From the NCBI RefSeq assembly GCF_014192395.1, contig NZ_JACHXW010000002.1:1-64000 (forward strand): 64,000 bases of DNA. The letters run 5' to 3'. Positions 45,072-56,400 of the stretch are shown here, in pieces. Source of the stretch: Paenibacillus endophyticus (GTDB lineage: Bacteria; Bacillota; Bacilli; Paenibacillales; Paenibacillaceae). Under the pieces are notes generated by a model, which ran no database searches, had not been told where the DNA came from, and saw only the letters and a list, made by a program, of their open reading frames with translations. Each line of letters starts with the position of its first letter. The first letter of the stretch is position 1. A program made the position numbers and the translations under genes.

Positions 45072-48000
45072 TTATTGACTTCCGTTGCTCCTCTGTGACT
45101 TAAGCTTTAGCAAAACCGTCACGGCCTCGGCTCTTGTTGCCCGATCTTGCGGCGCGAATTGCCCAGCGTCCTTGCCTTGCATGATACCCGCTTGCCGTAC
45201 GGCAGTAACGCTGCTTTTTGCCCATAATGGAATGTCTGTATCATCTGCAAAATGAGTTGCTGCATTCGCATCGACTGTCATATCTAGAGCGCCTGCGATC
45301 ACAACGGCCATCTCTGCACGCGTAATCTCAGCGCTCGGACGGAAACTGCCATCGTCATAGCCGTTCATCCAGCCTTCTCGCACTGCGAGCGAAATCGCTG
45401 CCTGTGCCCAAGCCCCGATATCCGCGCCATCTGTGAAATTCAGCTTCGCGCCTTCCCCTTGCGGCTTCAGGGTATTCATCAGCATGACTGCAAATTCCGC
45501 ACGCGTCACATTACGATTTGGCTTGAACGTGTCATTCGGATAACCCGAGACGATGCCATTCTCCACCGCTTGCTTAATCATTGCCTCTCCCCAGTGTCCA
45601 GCTATATCACTAAAATTCGCTGCTGCAACAACTGCTTTCCCCACTGCAAATACGGCGTATTTTGTAAAATGGTTCACCGTTACGCTGATTTGATTCCTAT
45701 TGATCGTACCGCCTGGAACTTCCACCCACACCTTGTGGACTTCGTCATAATAAAACACTGCTGCTGTTTGACCGCTTTGCAAACTAGCTTTGTTGAAAGC
45801 GAAGGTCAGCGTTATCGGCTTACTGAAATTTTCCGTGTAGTTTTTCAGAATTTCGAAGACCGGGCTCGCTAGAATTTCTTTATCCGTGACTAGCTGTTGT
45901 GTATGTAATACTTTTTCTATCGTAATCTTGAGTTCTTTGGCTGAAGCATCCGGTGGGATCGAGACTATAACCTCTTGGTTCAAACTAACTTCGCCCGTTT
46001 GACCAATCAACAACGTCAAATTCCCATTTGTAGAGGTAACAGTCGTATGAATTGGCGGCGATGTATGGCTGTCATCAGGGACAACGACTGGTGTGCTGTC
46101 ACCTCGTGTCACTATCACGGTATACGTCTTGACAGTCCCATCTTGCGCAGTAACAACAAGAAAGATGGGATTGGGACCAACACGCAAGCTAATCGCTCCG
46201 CTCGCTAATCCACTTGCTGTGGAAATACCGTTTACGGCCATCGTCGCTTTACTTTCATATACGCTTCCCGTTACCGTTATACGCGATATGTCATTCCCCA
46301 CACTAGATGTGTAGGTTGTTGTACCAGAAGCGAAGATTGGACTAAGCACTCCGCTCGATAACAAGATAGCGCTAAGGTCAGCATTGCTGCTGGCTACCGG
46401 TACAACCGGAGCTCGGTTCACGATCAATTGATACGTATTCATCTCTATACCATCTTCCGCTGTTACCTGAATGTTGATCAAATTAGCTCCCTCATTTAAG
46501 CTAGGTACGGTATAAGCGTATACATTGCCACTTATAGAAGTAGAATGGGAAGTCAACCCTGTAACCGTCAGAGTTTGGTTTGGATTGGCTTTGGTAACGG
46601 TCCAAAGAAGACTCGTAACCGTGCTCGCAACATCTACTCGATAAGCAAGTTTAGACGGCTCAAACGTTAATGTGCCTTGATCAATAGTCAGACCCGACAG
46701 CAAGGCTTCGTCGCTGACCCTTGTGACTTGGATCCTGTAGGTTTTCGTAGTCGTGCCATCCTGTGCGGTTACGCCTACGATAATGGTATTCGTCCCTACA
46801 TCCAAAGGAATCGCTGCGCTCAGCTCTCCGCTTGCAACAATCGCTCCGTTTACTTTCACATTCGCCGTCTCATCTGCCGCCGTTGGCGTAACCGTTAGAC
46901 TCGCGATGCTGTTCGGAACGCTCAGCGTATAGCTCGTTACTGCCGCGTCTAACCTTTCGATCCATGCTCCGCTGCTTACATGCAATCCTCTCAAATCTGC
47001 GTTATTGCCTGCTGCTTCCGCAGCCACAATCAGCGTGAATGCTCTAGTCTCGCTTGCTTCGCCTTTGCTGACCTTCGCAGTTAACGTTACCGTCGTATTG
47101 CCCGTTGAATGTGAAGGACGTGTTACCACACCAGTCGTGGCGTTAATTGCGATATGGTTGGATGCCCACATAACTGTCGTTTCGTTTATTCCTGTTGCTG
47201 GCAAGCCTACATCATGCGTTACACTCGCTGCTACATCGCTGCCGCCATAAGTAATTGCCAGCGCCTTGATCGCTGCGGATACCGCTTGTGTATCCGTCTG
47301 CTCTACGATTACATGGGTTGGTAAACTTTCGTTTAGCCCTGCATCCGTTGCCGTAACCGTAAGCTGCGTACCTGCTGTTTGAGCTGCAACCGGTACGAAG
47401 TAGGCTCCATCTAGTGCTGCTAAGGCAGTTCCAAGTAAGCTTGCCCCTGCTTTCACCTTTACCGTAGAACCCGCCTCCGCTGAGCCTGTTACGAATGCAT
47501 CTTCAATATTTACTTCGTTCACTAAAGGTGCTGTTGGTGATGTGATATCGGCTGTTACCGTTACAGTCGATGTTAAGCTTACATTGTTTACTGCATGCTT
47601 GGCGATTATCACAAGCGTCTTACCTGCGGTTTGAGTGGCAATTGGTATGGCGAACATACCATCCGTTACGACTGCTGTTCCCAATATGTGTGCATCCGCG
47701 CTTACCGTTACCGTTGAGCCAGCTTCCGCTGTACCTGTAATGGCAGTATCGGCAGTAGTCACCGCATTTACCTCCAATGGCATTGTTAAAGCGGATGATA
47801 CCGATATGTCAATGGGCTGGCCATTGCTGTCCTTGAATGCTCCTGCATCGATCAGTAAATGGTTACCCGATCCAATCAATGCATCCTTAAAGTTGATTTC
47901 AAGCATGCTCGCGTCAGCTGTAGATGATAGGATCTCAACTGTATCCTCTGAGCCTAGCGCTGAATAGGTTGTCTGGCCTGCTCTTTTAACCGTAATCTTA

Positions 48001-51000
48001 CTCTTAAACGCATCTAAAGTGCCAGCCTCGACGGCAAACGTATGAAAGGTAACCGTCACTTTATTATGGCGTTCACTTACGAGTGAATTCACTGAGCTAT
48101 CCAGCTGAACTGCGCGGTAGTAGCACTTTTTATAGGTATCTGGCGCAGGATCCATACCTCCGAACGCAACCCGGTTACATCCGATACCATTCGTAACGAC
48201 TTTAGATAAATAGCCATAATTAGCCGGTACAGTAGGTGCGCCTATTCCCCAGTATCTCACCTCTTTCGTCCCTGAAAAACTACAATTTCCATTCTCCGCG
48301 GCACAATCTGTCCAATCAAAGGTGCCATCTGGTGCAGTTGGCAACAATGTTAAAGAGGATGTAATGGTTATGTTGATCGTCAAGCCATTGCTATCCTCGA
48401 ACGCTCCAGGAGCTACTTGTATCGAATTTCCCGAACCAACTAACATGTCTTTGAAGTTGATCTCAAGCGTGCTCAAGTCAGCTGACGATGTTGGATTCGC
48501 AACCATGTCTTCTGCATCTAGCGCTGTGTAGGTTGAAGAGCCATTTTTTTTAACGGTAATTTTACTCTTCAAATCCGCTAAAGATCCAGCCTGAATGGCA
48601 TACGTATTAAATGTAAAAGTAACTTTCGTGTTGAGCCCGCTGACCACTGTCTTTACGTTATTATCAAGCTGTATATCACGATAGTAACATCTTTTCGTCG
48701 TGCCATATGCAGGATCAACATTACCGAAAGCAGCCTTTGAGCAAGCTTTAACATCAGTAGCAATTTGGGATCTAAAGCCGTAGTTAGCGGGTACAGCAGG
48801 CGTACCAATTCCCCAATATCTCACTTCTTTCTTGCCGGCAAAGCCGCAAAATTGGTTTTCTTCCGCACAATACGTCCAACCCAAGCTGCCGTCTGGCGCC
48901 GCGGGTAACAGCGGTAAAGGAGATGTCACCGAAATGTCAATGGTCTTGCCATTGCTGTCTTTGAAGGCTCCCGAAGCGATTTGTATCGCATTGTCTGAAC
49001 CCGTTAACGGTTCCTTAAAATAAATTTCCAGCGTACTTACAGCCGAAGATGTTGGGTTTACAACTATATCTGCTGCACCTAACGCTTTATAAACGTTCTC
49101 TCCTGCTCGTTTAACCGTAATCTTATTCTTCAATTCTTCTAAAGTGCCAGCCTGAATCGCATACGTATAAAATGTCATTTTCACTTTATTATTGGGCCCG
49201 CTTACGGCTGTTTTTACCGCACTATCTAGCTGGACATCACGGTAGTAACAATTTTTAGACGTTCCAGGTGCAGGATCGATACCGCCGAAGGCTGCCATGG
49301 AGCATGTCGCTAAACTTGTATTGATTTGAGAGCTAAAACCATAATTAGCGGGAACAGCAGGCATACCTATTCCCCAGAATCTCACTTCTTTCATCCCCAC
49401 AAAACTGCATCTCCCGCCATCCGCAGCACAATTCGTCCACCCTCCGCTACCGTCTGGTCCGAGACCTAACAACGTTAAAGTAGACGTAATCGCTATGTCG
49501 ATAGAGTCGCCATTAAGATCCTTGAATGCTCCAGGGAGAATCCGTATAGCGTTGTCTGAACCAACTAGCGTGTCCTTGAAGGTGATTTCAATCGTACTCG
49601 ACGTAGGCGAAGATATTCTATTGGCTACTGCATCCTCTGGACTCAGCGCTGCAAAGACAGCTTCACCTGTCTTTTTAACAGTAATATGATTTTTCAAATC
49701 TTCTAAGGTACCAGCTTGTATCGCATACGTATTAAAGGTGAATGTCACTTTATTATTGCGCCCGCCAACGGCGGTAGACACGTTATAATCCAACTGGACA
49801 TCCCGGTAATAACACGCTTTTGCTGTTCCATAGGCAGGATCACTATTGCCGAAGGCAGCCATTGTACACGCCGTACCTCCCGATACGACTTTGGAACGAA
49901 AGCCATAATTAGGCTCTGGCGTGCCAATTCCCCAGTATCTCACTTCTTTCGGCCCTTCAAAGCTGCAATTCCCGCCATCCGCAGCACAATACGTCCAACC
50001 AGGACTGCCGTCTGGAATAACGCCTGCTACGATGGCATTCACCGCTATGTCGATGAAATCGCCATTACTATCTTTGAATGCGTTGGAAGCTATCCGTATA
50101 GTGTTCTCCGTCCCAACTAACGGGTTCTTCATATTTATTTCGAATGTACTCAAAGTATCCGAAGAGGTTACATTTGCAAGTGTATCTTCGGTATCCAGCG
50201 CTGTGTAGGCCGAATCACCTGTTTTTTTAATCGTTATTTTCTTTTTCAAATCTTCTAAGGTTCCAGCTTGAACGGCGTAGGTGTTGAACGTGACCTTCAC
50301 TTTCGTATTGCTTCCGCTGACGGCCGTCGTCACGTTATTATCAAGCTGAACGTCACGATAATAACACCTTTTGGCGGAATCCGATGCCGGATCACGATTA
50401 GCGAAAGAAGCTGGCGTACATGCCGTATTACTTGTGCTTACGATTGATTGAAACTTATCAGGTTGGTCAGTTGCCCAGAAGCGTACTTCTTTCCTTCCTG
50501 TGAAGCTGCAAATGCCACTCTCTACGGCACAGAATGTCCAACCCAGGCTGCCGTCTGGTGCATCGCCTATGGCAAGAGTCTCCTTGAGTGCAGAAGTAAT
50601 CGATATATCTATTAGCTCGCCCTTATTATCCTTGAATGCCTCAGGAGCGATCTGAATGGCGTTCCCAGATCCAACTAGCGGATCCTTAAAGTTAATTTCG
50701 AGGGTACTAGAAGCAGTCGTCGAGGTCAGATTGGCAACTGTATCCTCGCTATCTAGCGCTTTATAGGCAGAGTCACCTGTTCGTTTAATCATAATTTTAC
50801 GCTTCAAGTCTTCGTTTGTGCCGGCCTGTATGGCGTATATATTAAATGTGAATGTTACCTTGTTATTGAGTCCGCTAACGACTGTTTTCATTTCACTATC
50901 CAGCTGGACATCACGGAAGTAACATCTTTTCGGAGAACCTGGTGCAGGATCATAATTGCCAATAAAGTACGTCTGGCATCTCGGACTATCCGTAACATCT

Positions 51001-52361
51001 CTAAATATATGAGTGAGATAACCATAATTAGGACCTATCCCCCAGAATCGCACTTCTTTTGTCCCTCGAAAAGAACAATTCCCGCCTTCATCACCACAAT
51101 CCGTCCAACCCGGGCTACCGTCTGGTCCAGTTGGTAAAGTCGCTATTGAAACAGTGACCGGCAAATGAATCGGTTGGCCATTGCTGTCCTTGAAAGCCCC
51201 AGGCGCTATTTGGATGGTATTCCCCGGACCGACTAACGTATCCTTAAATTTGATGACAAGCGTACTCGACGCAGCCGTAGAGGTTGGATTTGCAACCGTA
51301 TCTTCAGCGCCTAGAGCCGTGAAGGCAGCCTCACCTGTTTTTTTCACAGAAATCTTACCCTTTAAATCATCCAGCGTGCCCGTTTGTTTGGCATACGTAT
51401 GAAAGGTCAATATCGCTTTATTATTAGGGCCGCTCATGGTCGTCGTCACTGCGCTATCCAGTTGAACGTCACGGTAGTAACACCGTTTATCCGTCCCAAA
51501 AGCAGGATCGATGCCGCCGAATTCAGAAACGGCACAATACGTACTGTACGTACTAATTTTAGATACATAATCATAATCAGCGGGTACAGCCGGAGCACCG
51601 GTTCCCCATAATCGTACTTCCTTCGTCCCGTTAAAGTTACAGAAGCCGTATAACGGAGTACAATTCGTCCAGCCAAGGCTGCCGTCTGGCGCTTCGCCTG
51701 TTACGGAAGACGTCACCGATACTTCTATCGGATCGCCGTTGCTATTCTTGAACGCTCCAGGAGCTATCCGTATCTCGTTGTCCGAACCGACTAATGCGTC
51801 TTCAAAGTTGATTTCAAGCGTACTCGACGTCGCGGTAGATGTTGGGTTCGCAACAGTATCTTGGGTGCCTAGAGCTGAATAGGCTGCTTCACCCGTTCTT
51901 TTCACTGTAATCTTACTCTTCAAATCTTCTAAAGTGCCAGCCTGTATGGCATAAACATGGAATGAAAAGGTCACTTTTCTATCGCCTCCACTAGCCATGG
52001 ACGTCACTTTGCTATCAAGCTGCACATCACGGTAGTAGCACTTTTTACTCGTTCCAGGAGTAGGATCAATATTGCCGAAAGCAGCGGATGTGCAGAGTGT
52101 CCCTCCAGTCAACAATTGAGAAGTAAAGCCATAATTAGCGGGTATTGCCGGCGTGCCGATCCCCCAGAATCGCACTTCTTTGGTCCCTGAAAATGTACAA
52201 GCTGTTCGCTCTGCTGCACATTCCGTCCAACCATCGGTACCGTCTGGTCCGTTGGCTAGCACAGGTAACGTGAATAAAGATGAAAATGGCGTCGATGAAA
52301 CGATCATCAAACCCAGTAATAAACGAACCGTATATCTTTTTAATAACGCCCTCTTGAACAT
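45072..52361 (-). CDS. Giant SLH surface protein with eight Cys-rich repeats
   Basis: A 2429-residue secreted protein held to the cell wall by three C-terminal SLH repeats. In order: signal peptide (cleavage after VLA, residue 36); eight repeats of about 185 residues (38-1527), each with W-T-x-C, C-x-F-x-G-x-K-E-V-R and C-Y-Y/F-R-D-V-Q-L-D; two Ig-like domains with SAEAGSTVKV; an atrophied-Ig segment; three cadherin-like beta-sandwich domains; a VSIPPDASAKELKITI domain; and SLH repeats with VTRAEFAVML, ITRAEMAVVI and ATRAEAVTVL. The ATG at 52361 is preceded by AGGAGTGAAGG. Upstream codons are translated terminator sequence. The role is probably surface structure or binding; the repeat family is not one I can name. 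Confidence 0.9.
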   Translation of the reverse strand: MFKRALLKRYTVRLLLGLMIVSSTPFSSLFTLPVLANGPDGTDGWTECAAERTACTFSGTKEVRFWGIGTPAIPANYGFTSQLLTGGTLCTSAAFGNIDPTPGTSKKCYYRDVQLDSKVTSMASGGDRKVTFSFHVYAIQAGTLEDLKSKITVKRTGEAAYSALGTQDTVANPTSTATSSTLEINFEDALVGSDNEIRIAPGAFKNSNGDPIEVSVTSSVTGEAPDGSLGWTNCTPLYGFCNFNGTKEVRLWGTGAPAVPADYDYVSKISTYSTYCAVSEFGGIDPAFGTDKRCYYRDVQLDSAVTTTMSGPNNKAILTFHTYAKQTGTLDDLKGKISVKKTGEAAFTALGAEDTVANPTSTAASSTLVIKFKDTLVGPGNTIQIAPGAFKDSNGQPIHLPVTVSIATLPTGPDGSPGWTDCGDEGGNCSFRGTKEVRFWGIGPNYGYLTHIFRDVTDSPRCQTYFIGNYDPAPGSPKRCYFRDVQLDSEMKTVVSGLNNKVTFTFNIYAIQAGTNEDLKRKIMIKRTGDSAYKALDSEDTVANLTSTTASSTLEINFKDPLVGSGNAIQIAPEAFKDNKGELIDISITSALKETLAIGDAPDGSLGWTFCAVESGICSFTGRKEVRFWATDQPDKFQSIVSTSNTACTPASFANRDPASDSAKRCYYRDVQLDNNVTTAVSGSNTKVKVTFNTYAVQAGTLEDLKKKITIKKTGDSAYTALDTEDTLANVTSSDTLSTFEINMKNPLVGTENTIRIASNAFKDSNGDFIDIAVNAIVAGVIPDGSPGWTYCAADGGNCSFEGPKEVRYWGIGTPEPNYGFRSKVVSGGTACTMAAFGNSDPAYGTAKACYYRDVQLDYNVSTAVGGRNNKVTFTFNTYAIQAGTLEDLKNHITVKKTGEAVFAALSPEDAVANRISSPTSSTIEITFKDTLVGSDNAIRILPGAFKDLNGDSIDIAITSTLTLLGLGPDGSGGWTNCAADGGRCSFVGMKEVRFWGIGMPAVPANYGFSSQINTSLATCSMAAFGGIDPAPGTSKNCYYRDVQLDSAVKTAVSGPNNKVKMTFYTYAIQAGTLEELKNKITVKRAGENVYKALGAADIVVNPTSSAVSTLEIYFKEPLTGSDNAIQIASGAFKDSNGKTIDISVTSPLPLLPAAPDGSLGWTYCAEENQFCGFAGKKEVRYWGIGTPAVPANYGFRSQIATDVKACSKAAFGNVDPAYGTTKRCYYRDIQLDNNVKTVVSGLNTKVTFTFNTYAIQAGSLADLKSKITVKKNGSSTYTALDAEDMVANPTSSADLSTLEINFKDMLVGSGNSIQVAPGAFEDSNGLTINITITSSLTLLPTAPDGTFDWTDCAAENGNCSFSGTKEVRYWGIGAPTVPANYGYLSKVVTNGIGCNRVAFGGMDPAPDTYKKCYYRAVQLDSSVNSLVSERHNKVTVTFHTFAVEAGTLDAFKSKITVKRAGQTTYSALGSEDTVEILSSTADASMLEINFKDALIGSGNHLLIDAGAFKDSNGQPIDISVSSALTMPLEVNAVTTADTAITGTAEAGSTVTVSADAHILGTAVVTDGMFAIPIATQTAGKTLVIIAKHAVNNVSLTSTVTVTADITSPTAPLVNEVNIEDAFVTGSAEAGSTVKVKAGASLLGTALAALDGAYFVPVAAQTAGTQLTVTATDAGLNESLPTHVIVEQTDTQAVSAAIKALAITYGGSDVAASVTHDVGLPATGINETTVMWASNHIAINATTGVVTRPSHSTGNTTVTLTAKVSKGEASETRAFTLIVAAEAAGNNADLRGLHVSSGAWIERLDAAVTSYTLSVPNSIASLTVTPTAADETANVKVNGAIVASGELSAAIPLDVGTNTIIVGVTAQDGTTTKTYRIQVTRVSDEALLSGLTIDQGTLTFEPSKLAYRVDVASTVTSLLWTVTKANPNQTLTVTGLTSHSTSISGNVYAYTVPSLNEGANLINIQVTAEDGIEMNTYQLIVNRAPVVPVASSNADLSAILLSSGVLSPIFASGTTTYTSSVGNDISRITVTGSVYESKATMAVNGISTASGLASGAISLRVGPNPIFLVVTAQDGTVKTYTVIVTRGDSTPVVVPDDSHTSPPIHTTVTSTNGNLTLLIGQTGEVSLNQEVIVSIPPDASAKELKITIEKVLHTQQLVTDKEILASPVFEILKNYTENFSKPITLTFAFNKASLQSGQTAAVFYYDEVHKVWVEVPGGTINRNQISVTVNHFTKYAVFAVGKAVVAAANFSDIAGHWGEAMIKQAVENGIVSGYPNDTFKPNRNVTRAEFAVMLMNTLKPQGEGAKLNFTDGADIGAWAQAAISLAVREGWMNGYDDGSFRPSAEITRAEMAVVIAGALDMTVDANAATHFADDTDIPLWAKSSVTAVRQAGIMQGKDAGQFAPQDRATRAEAVTVLLKLKSQRSNGSQ
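47780..52250 (-). repeat. Eight tandem coding repeats of about 555 bp
   Basis: Repeat starts, marked by the PDG(S/T)-x-x-W-T-x-C codons, fall near 52245, 51690, 51124, 50556, 50014, 49455, 48894 and 48330. Each unit has four Cys (two in the W-T-x-C/C-x-F hairpin, two in C-x-x-x-x-F-x-x-x-D-P-x-x-x-x-x-K-x-C-Y). It continues with a YAIQAGTLEDLKSKITVK segment and ends in IQIAPGAFKDSNG-type strands. Units differ at many positions, so the expansion is not very recent. Confidence 0.9.
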
Positions 52362-52457
52362 ATCTACCTTCACTCCTCTTAACTCTGTACGTCCCTTGCC
52401 GCAAACTAAGTCAAGTCTACTACAGCCTAATAAAAGAATAATGAAAAATCCGGTCAT

Positions 52458-52508
52458 AAATAGACAAAAACCGCGCAGCAGAAGGCTTCGCGGTTTTTGT
52501 CTATTTTT
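52458..52508. terminator. Bidirectional terminator before the surface-protein gene
   Basis: AAATAGACAAAAACCGCG and CGCGGTTTTTGTCTATTT form an 18-bp stem around 13 bases, flanked by T-rich sequence. It ends the acyltransferase transcript on the minus strand, upstream of the giant gene's own promoter. Confidence 0.85.
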
Positions 52509-52567
52509 ATTGGTCATGCCTCGTAACATCTCGTCATTGTGGTCATTGGCTTGTATGTATAAAACCG

Positions 52568-53098
52568 TTATTCCCGAACCCAGCCCTCTTCAATCTCCAG
52601 CTCGCGGATCACCTTAGCAGGGCTTCCCCCTGCGAGCACGTTGCTGGGTACGTTTTTGTTAACGGTGCTTTTGGCTGCGATAACCGAGTTATCGCCGATT
52701 GTGACGCCAGGAAGAATGGTGCAGTCGGCTCCAATCCAGACATTGTTGCCTATTGTTATTTTCTTGCTAAGCTCGCCTTTATCGGCGCTATCCATGCGAT
52801 GGTAGTTGCTATCGAAAATACTTGTTCTTGGGCCTATTTTAACATGATCGCCTATAGTAATTTCCTTATTAGCTGCAATTCCAACGCCTGCATTAATATA
52901 GACATGATCCCCAATCGTTAGGTTCGCGCCCTTGGTGCTCGTTATTTGAACGGCCCATGGATGCCCTACGATGGAGAGGCCTCTACCAACCTCGATCACA
53001 CCTGTTCGATTAACAAACACTTTGCCGCGCAGCTTTGGAACTGTTCTTCCGAATTTGTAGAATCCTTTGAGCTTGTACAGTACAGTATTAAACCTCAT
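52568..53098 (-). CDS. Left-handed beta-helix acyltransferase
   Basis: A 176-residue acyl- or acetyl-transferase of the hexapeptide-repeat class. The hexapeptide turns are seen as LTIGDHVYINAGVGIAANKEITIGD.. and ITIGNNVWIGADCTILPGVTIGD.., with the ending VIAAKSTVNKNVPSNVLAGGSPAKVIRE that is typical of the LacA/WbbJ/NeuD-like branch. It probably acetylates a sugar of a cell-wall glycan or S-layer glycan. GGGAGG lies 6 bases before the ATG. It sits alone between two giant SLH protein genes, so a role in modifying the SLH-binding wall polymer is tempting but unproven. Confidence 0.85.
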   Translation of the reverse strand: MRFNTVLYKLKGFYKFGRTVPKLRGKVFVNRTGVIEVGRGLSIVGHPWAVQITSTKGANLTIGDHVYINAGVGIAANKEITIGDHVKIGPRTSIFDSNYHRMDSADKGELSKKITIGNNVWIGADCTILPGVTIGDNSVIAAKSTVNKNVPSNVLAGGSPAKVIRELEIEEGWVRE

Positions 53099-53404
53099 TT
53101 AAATCCTCCCATTCCACAAAAGTTCGCTTTTCGAATATTATATCAGAAATAATTATTAATTTACGTAATAGTTATTCGAAATGAATAATTTATAATGAAA
53201 TAAATGCGGATACTCAACCTATGCTCTCATTTCTATTCGACGATGCCACAGCATACTGCTGCAACCATTCTAGCTGGAAATAACTGAATTTTAAAATATG
53301 CTTTTTTTTGTTTAGAATTTGTTTAATACCATTTGTTAGAATTAGGATTGTCTAAAATAGCATTTATTTTTACAAATTGTTGATAACAATCAGGAGGAAG
53401 AATC

Positions 53405-56400
53405 ATGCACAGTGCACATTCACGTAAAGATTCATTTTTCAAAAAGTTTTTATTGGTTGTGATTTCCTTTATTTTAGTACTCACAGCTGCCCCGATTACG
53501 CCTATAATGGCGGATTCAGAGCCGGACTCGCTGCCAATCTATGTGGGCTGGCAACAATTTGCGCATACCGGCGCTACTGCCAATGTATCTAATGATACGA
53601 CCAGAGTACTGAACTTTCCGGCTATCCCGGGCCGAAATAACGCAGCCACAACAGCTGGCGGACGATTAAGAGTAGTGCCGGTAACAAATGATTCAAGCGG
53701 CATTGTCGTTCGAACAAATAAGATTAAGCTTGACGGAGGCTTTAGTACTTATTTTGTCATGCATTTGAATGGAAGCACTTCTCTGAATAATACTGGTTTT
53801 CCCGGACCCGCTGATGGTCTAACCTTTATTATTCAGGATAACCCTACACCTGTTCTAGGCGGGGTAGGCGAAGGGGTGGGCTATGCCGGTATTCCAAATT
53901 CCGTAGGTGTAGAGTTCGATACGTGGAAAAACCTCGGACCTCATAAGGGGATTCAATACAATGACCCGAACACCCCTTTTAATCGCTTGAATCAATATCA
54001 TCCGGCAACTAATCCAAACGCTCCTACTGCTGATCATGTCGCTATTGTTATGAATGGCGACAACCATCACCAACAGGGCAGCGGCGACGTAATTGATAAT
54101 TTGCAAGGCGCCAAATTTCGTTTGTACGATTACGGTGTAAGCAATGCCTACGTTCATGTTTGGGTTGATTACAATGAAGATGGCCTTCTTACCACAACTT
54201 ATGGTCTAAGTAATATTCGAACCCATGCCAATAACAGATCACTGGAACGTAACGTAGGCAAGTCCCTTATGAACAAAGAGGTATATGTAGGCTTTGGAGC
54301 GAGTACAGGTGGAGCCAACTCCCATCACGATATTTTGTCGTGGTATTTCAAAAATTCCTACGTTGAGGGAGGGCTAAACCCTAGCGGAAATTATAAACAA
54401 GGACCAAGTGCAGTTACAATCAATAATGTATTCTCCACCGATGGCGGAGCGCAAACGGGTATTGATATCAAGGTAAAAGGAATGAGCAGCAGTGATAATC
54501 TGCCTAATGAACTGGTTGATATCTACGTTAATAACCAACTAGTAGATGGCGAATACCGTACAAATAGTGAAGGTGAACTCGTATATACCTTCAATGAATC
54601 AAGTCATTTGCAGGTCGGCAGCAACACCATTACTGTAGTCACCCGTAACGGAGGCACCTCCGCGAATACTTCGGCGGTTAAGACGACGACGCCTGTGGCG
54701 AACGATATCGTATTAGCCTATACGACAAAAGGCATATTGACCATTGATGGGGTTCCGAGTGGAGTTGCCGTAACACTATACGACGACAATCATGAAGTCA
54801 TTGCGGCTTCTCCAATCGTAACGAACGGAACAGTTCGCTTGCAATTGACAGACGCCGGCAAAGATATCCTAGCTGATGTCAGCCAGATTGATATTTCATA
54901 TGCCAAGAATGGCGAAGTGATCAGCAATAAAACAGCTATAATCCCAATTGTGCGCAGCAGCGCGCCAGAAAAAGAGACAATTGTCACGAATGTACCAAAA
55001 AACACAGTAACCGTTAAAGACGTCCCGCCAGGCTCGACTGTTAAAGTGTATGGTGACGATGACGAGCTCATCGGTACGGCTACTAACGACGGCGATGACG
55101 AAGCAGTCCTTGTGGTCACTATTGACTCGCCAACTGAGCTTCAAGAAGGCGATGTCATTAAGGTTACGATTACCGAAGAAGGCGGCAAGACAGAAAGTGA
55201 ACGAGTTTCAAGCAAAGCAACGCTGGAGAGCGACCCGCTTGATGGGGAAAGTATTAAAACAAACGCCACCGACAATACGGTAACAATTAAAGACGTACCT
55301 CCAGGAGCGACCATCAACGTATACGACAAGAACGGCGACGTTATTGGAACAGCTACTAACACTGGCTCAGATGCAGAAATCGTAGTTGAAATTAAAACAC
55401 CGCATTTGCTTGAGGCAGGCGACATCATTAAAATTACAGTTACAGAGACAGGCAAGCTGGAAAGTGAGCCGGTGTCTAGCGAAGCGAAGCTGGACAGCGT
55501 GCTTGACTCAAATAACGTTAAGACGAACGCAACAAACCATACCGTAACAGTCAAAGATGTGCCGCCGGGTGCAACCATTCTAGTTTACGGCGAGAACGGC
55601 GATGTCATCGGTACGGCTACCAATACAGGCTCATCGAAAACAACCGTTGTAGTCAATATTGAATCTACACCAGCCCTTGCTGAAGGCGATATTGTAAAAG
55701 TTACGGTCACAGAAAACGGTCATTTGGAAAGTAAACCGGTAGTAAGCGAAGCGAAAATGGAAAGCTCGCTGCTTGAGACCGACAACGTGAATACAAACGC
55801 GACAAAAAACACAGTGACGATTAAAGACGTGCCGCCAGGCGCAGCCATTAACGTATATGACAAGAACGGCGAGGTTATCGGTACAGTCACCAACACAGAT
55901 ACGTCCATTGCGACCGTTGTAGTTGCCATTGGAGCCCCGCATGTGCTTAGTGAAGGTGACTTGATCAAGGTTTCCATTACAGAATCTGGGAAGCTGGAAA
56001 GCTTACCGATTTCAAGCCTAGCGAAATCGGAAAGTGATTCACTCGTTAGTTCAAATGTTGAAGCAAGTGTGTCAAATGACAGCGTCAAGGTAGTAGAGGT
56101 GCCTGCTGGTGCGACCATTATCGTCTACGACGAGAATGGTACGGAATTGAAACGAGAAGTAAATAACGGAACGGAGTCGGAAACCGTTGTTATCGAAGGG
56201 CTTGACCTCGAGCTTGGAACCAAAATTCAAGTGACAATAACGGAAAAAGACAGATATGAAAGCAAGCCCTTGCTTATAAATGTCGCGTTCTCGACAGACG
56301 AAGCGATTGATGATGCGCTGCGGTCCTTGCAAATCGGCTACCAAGCGAACGATACTTGGGAGAGCGTTACACTTCCTGTACTCGTTATATCAACGGGAGC

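Noticed and set aside
45459..45872. Plus-strand frame of 137 codons opposite the SLH domains
   Set aside because: It is entirely antisense to a clear SLH coding region and has no recognisable motifs.
47635..50208. Several plus-strand frames of 60-134 codons opposite the giant protein repeats
   Set aside because: They recur at the same place in each repeat because the coding strand repeats; no start signals.
47780..52250. CRISPR-like or direct DNA repeat array
   Set aside because: The repeats are long, diverged and in one open reading frame; they are protein repeats, not CRISPR units.
52362..52529. Upstream extension of the giant SLH protein frame
   Set aside because: The extra codons are translated terminator and promoter sequence. 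The signal peptide begins cleanly at the ATG at 52361.
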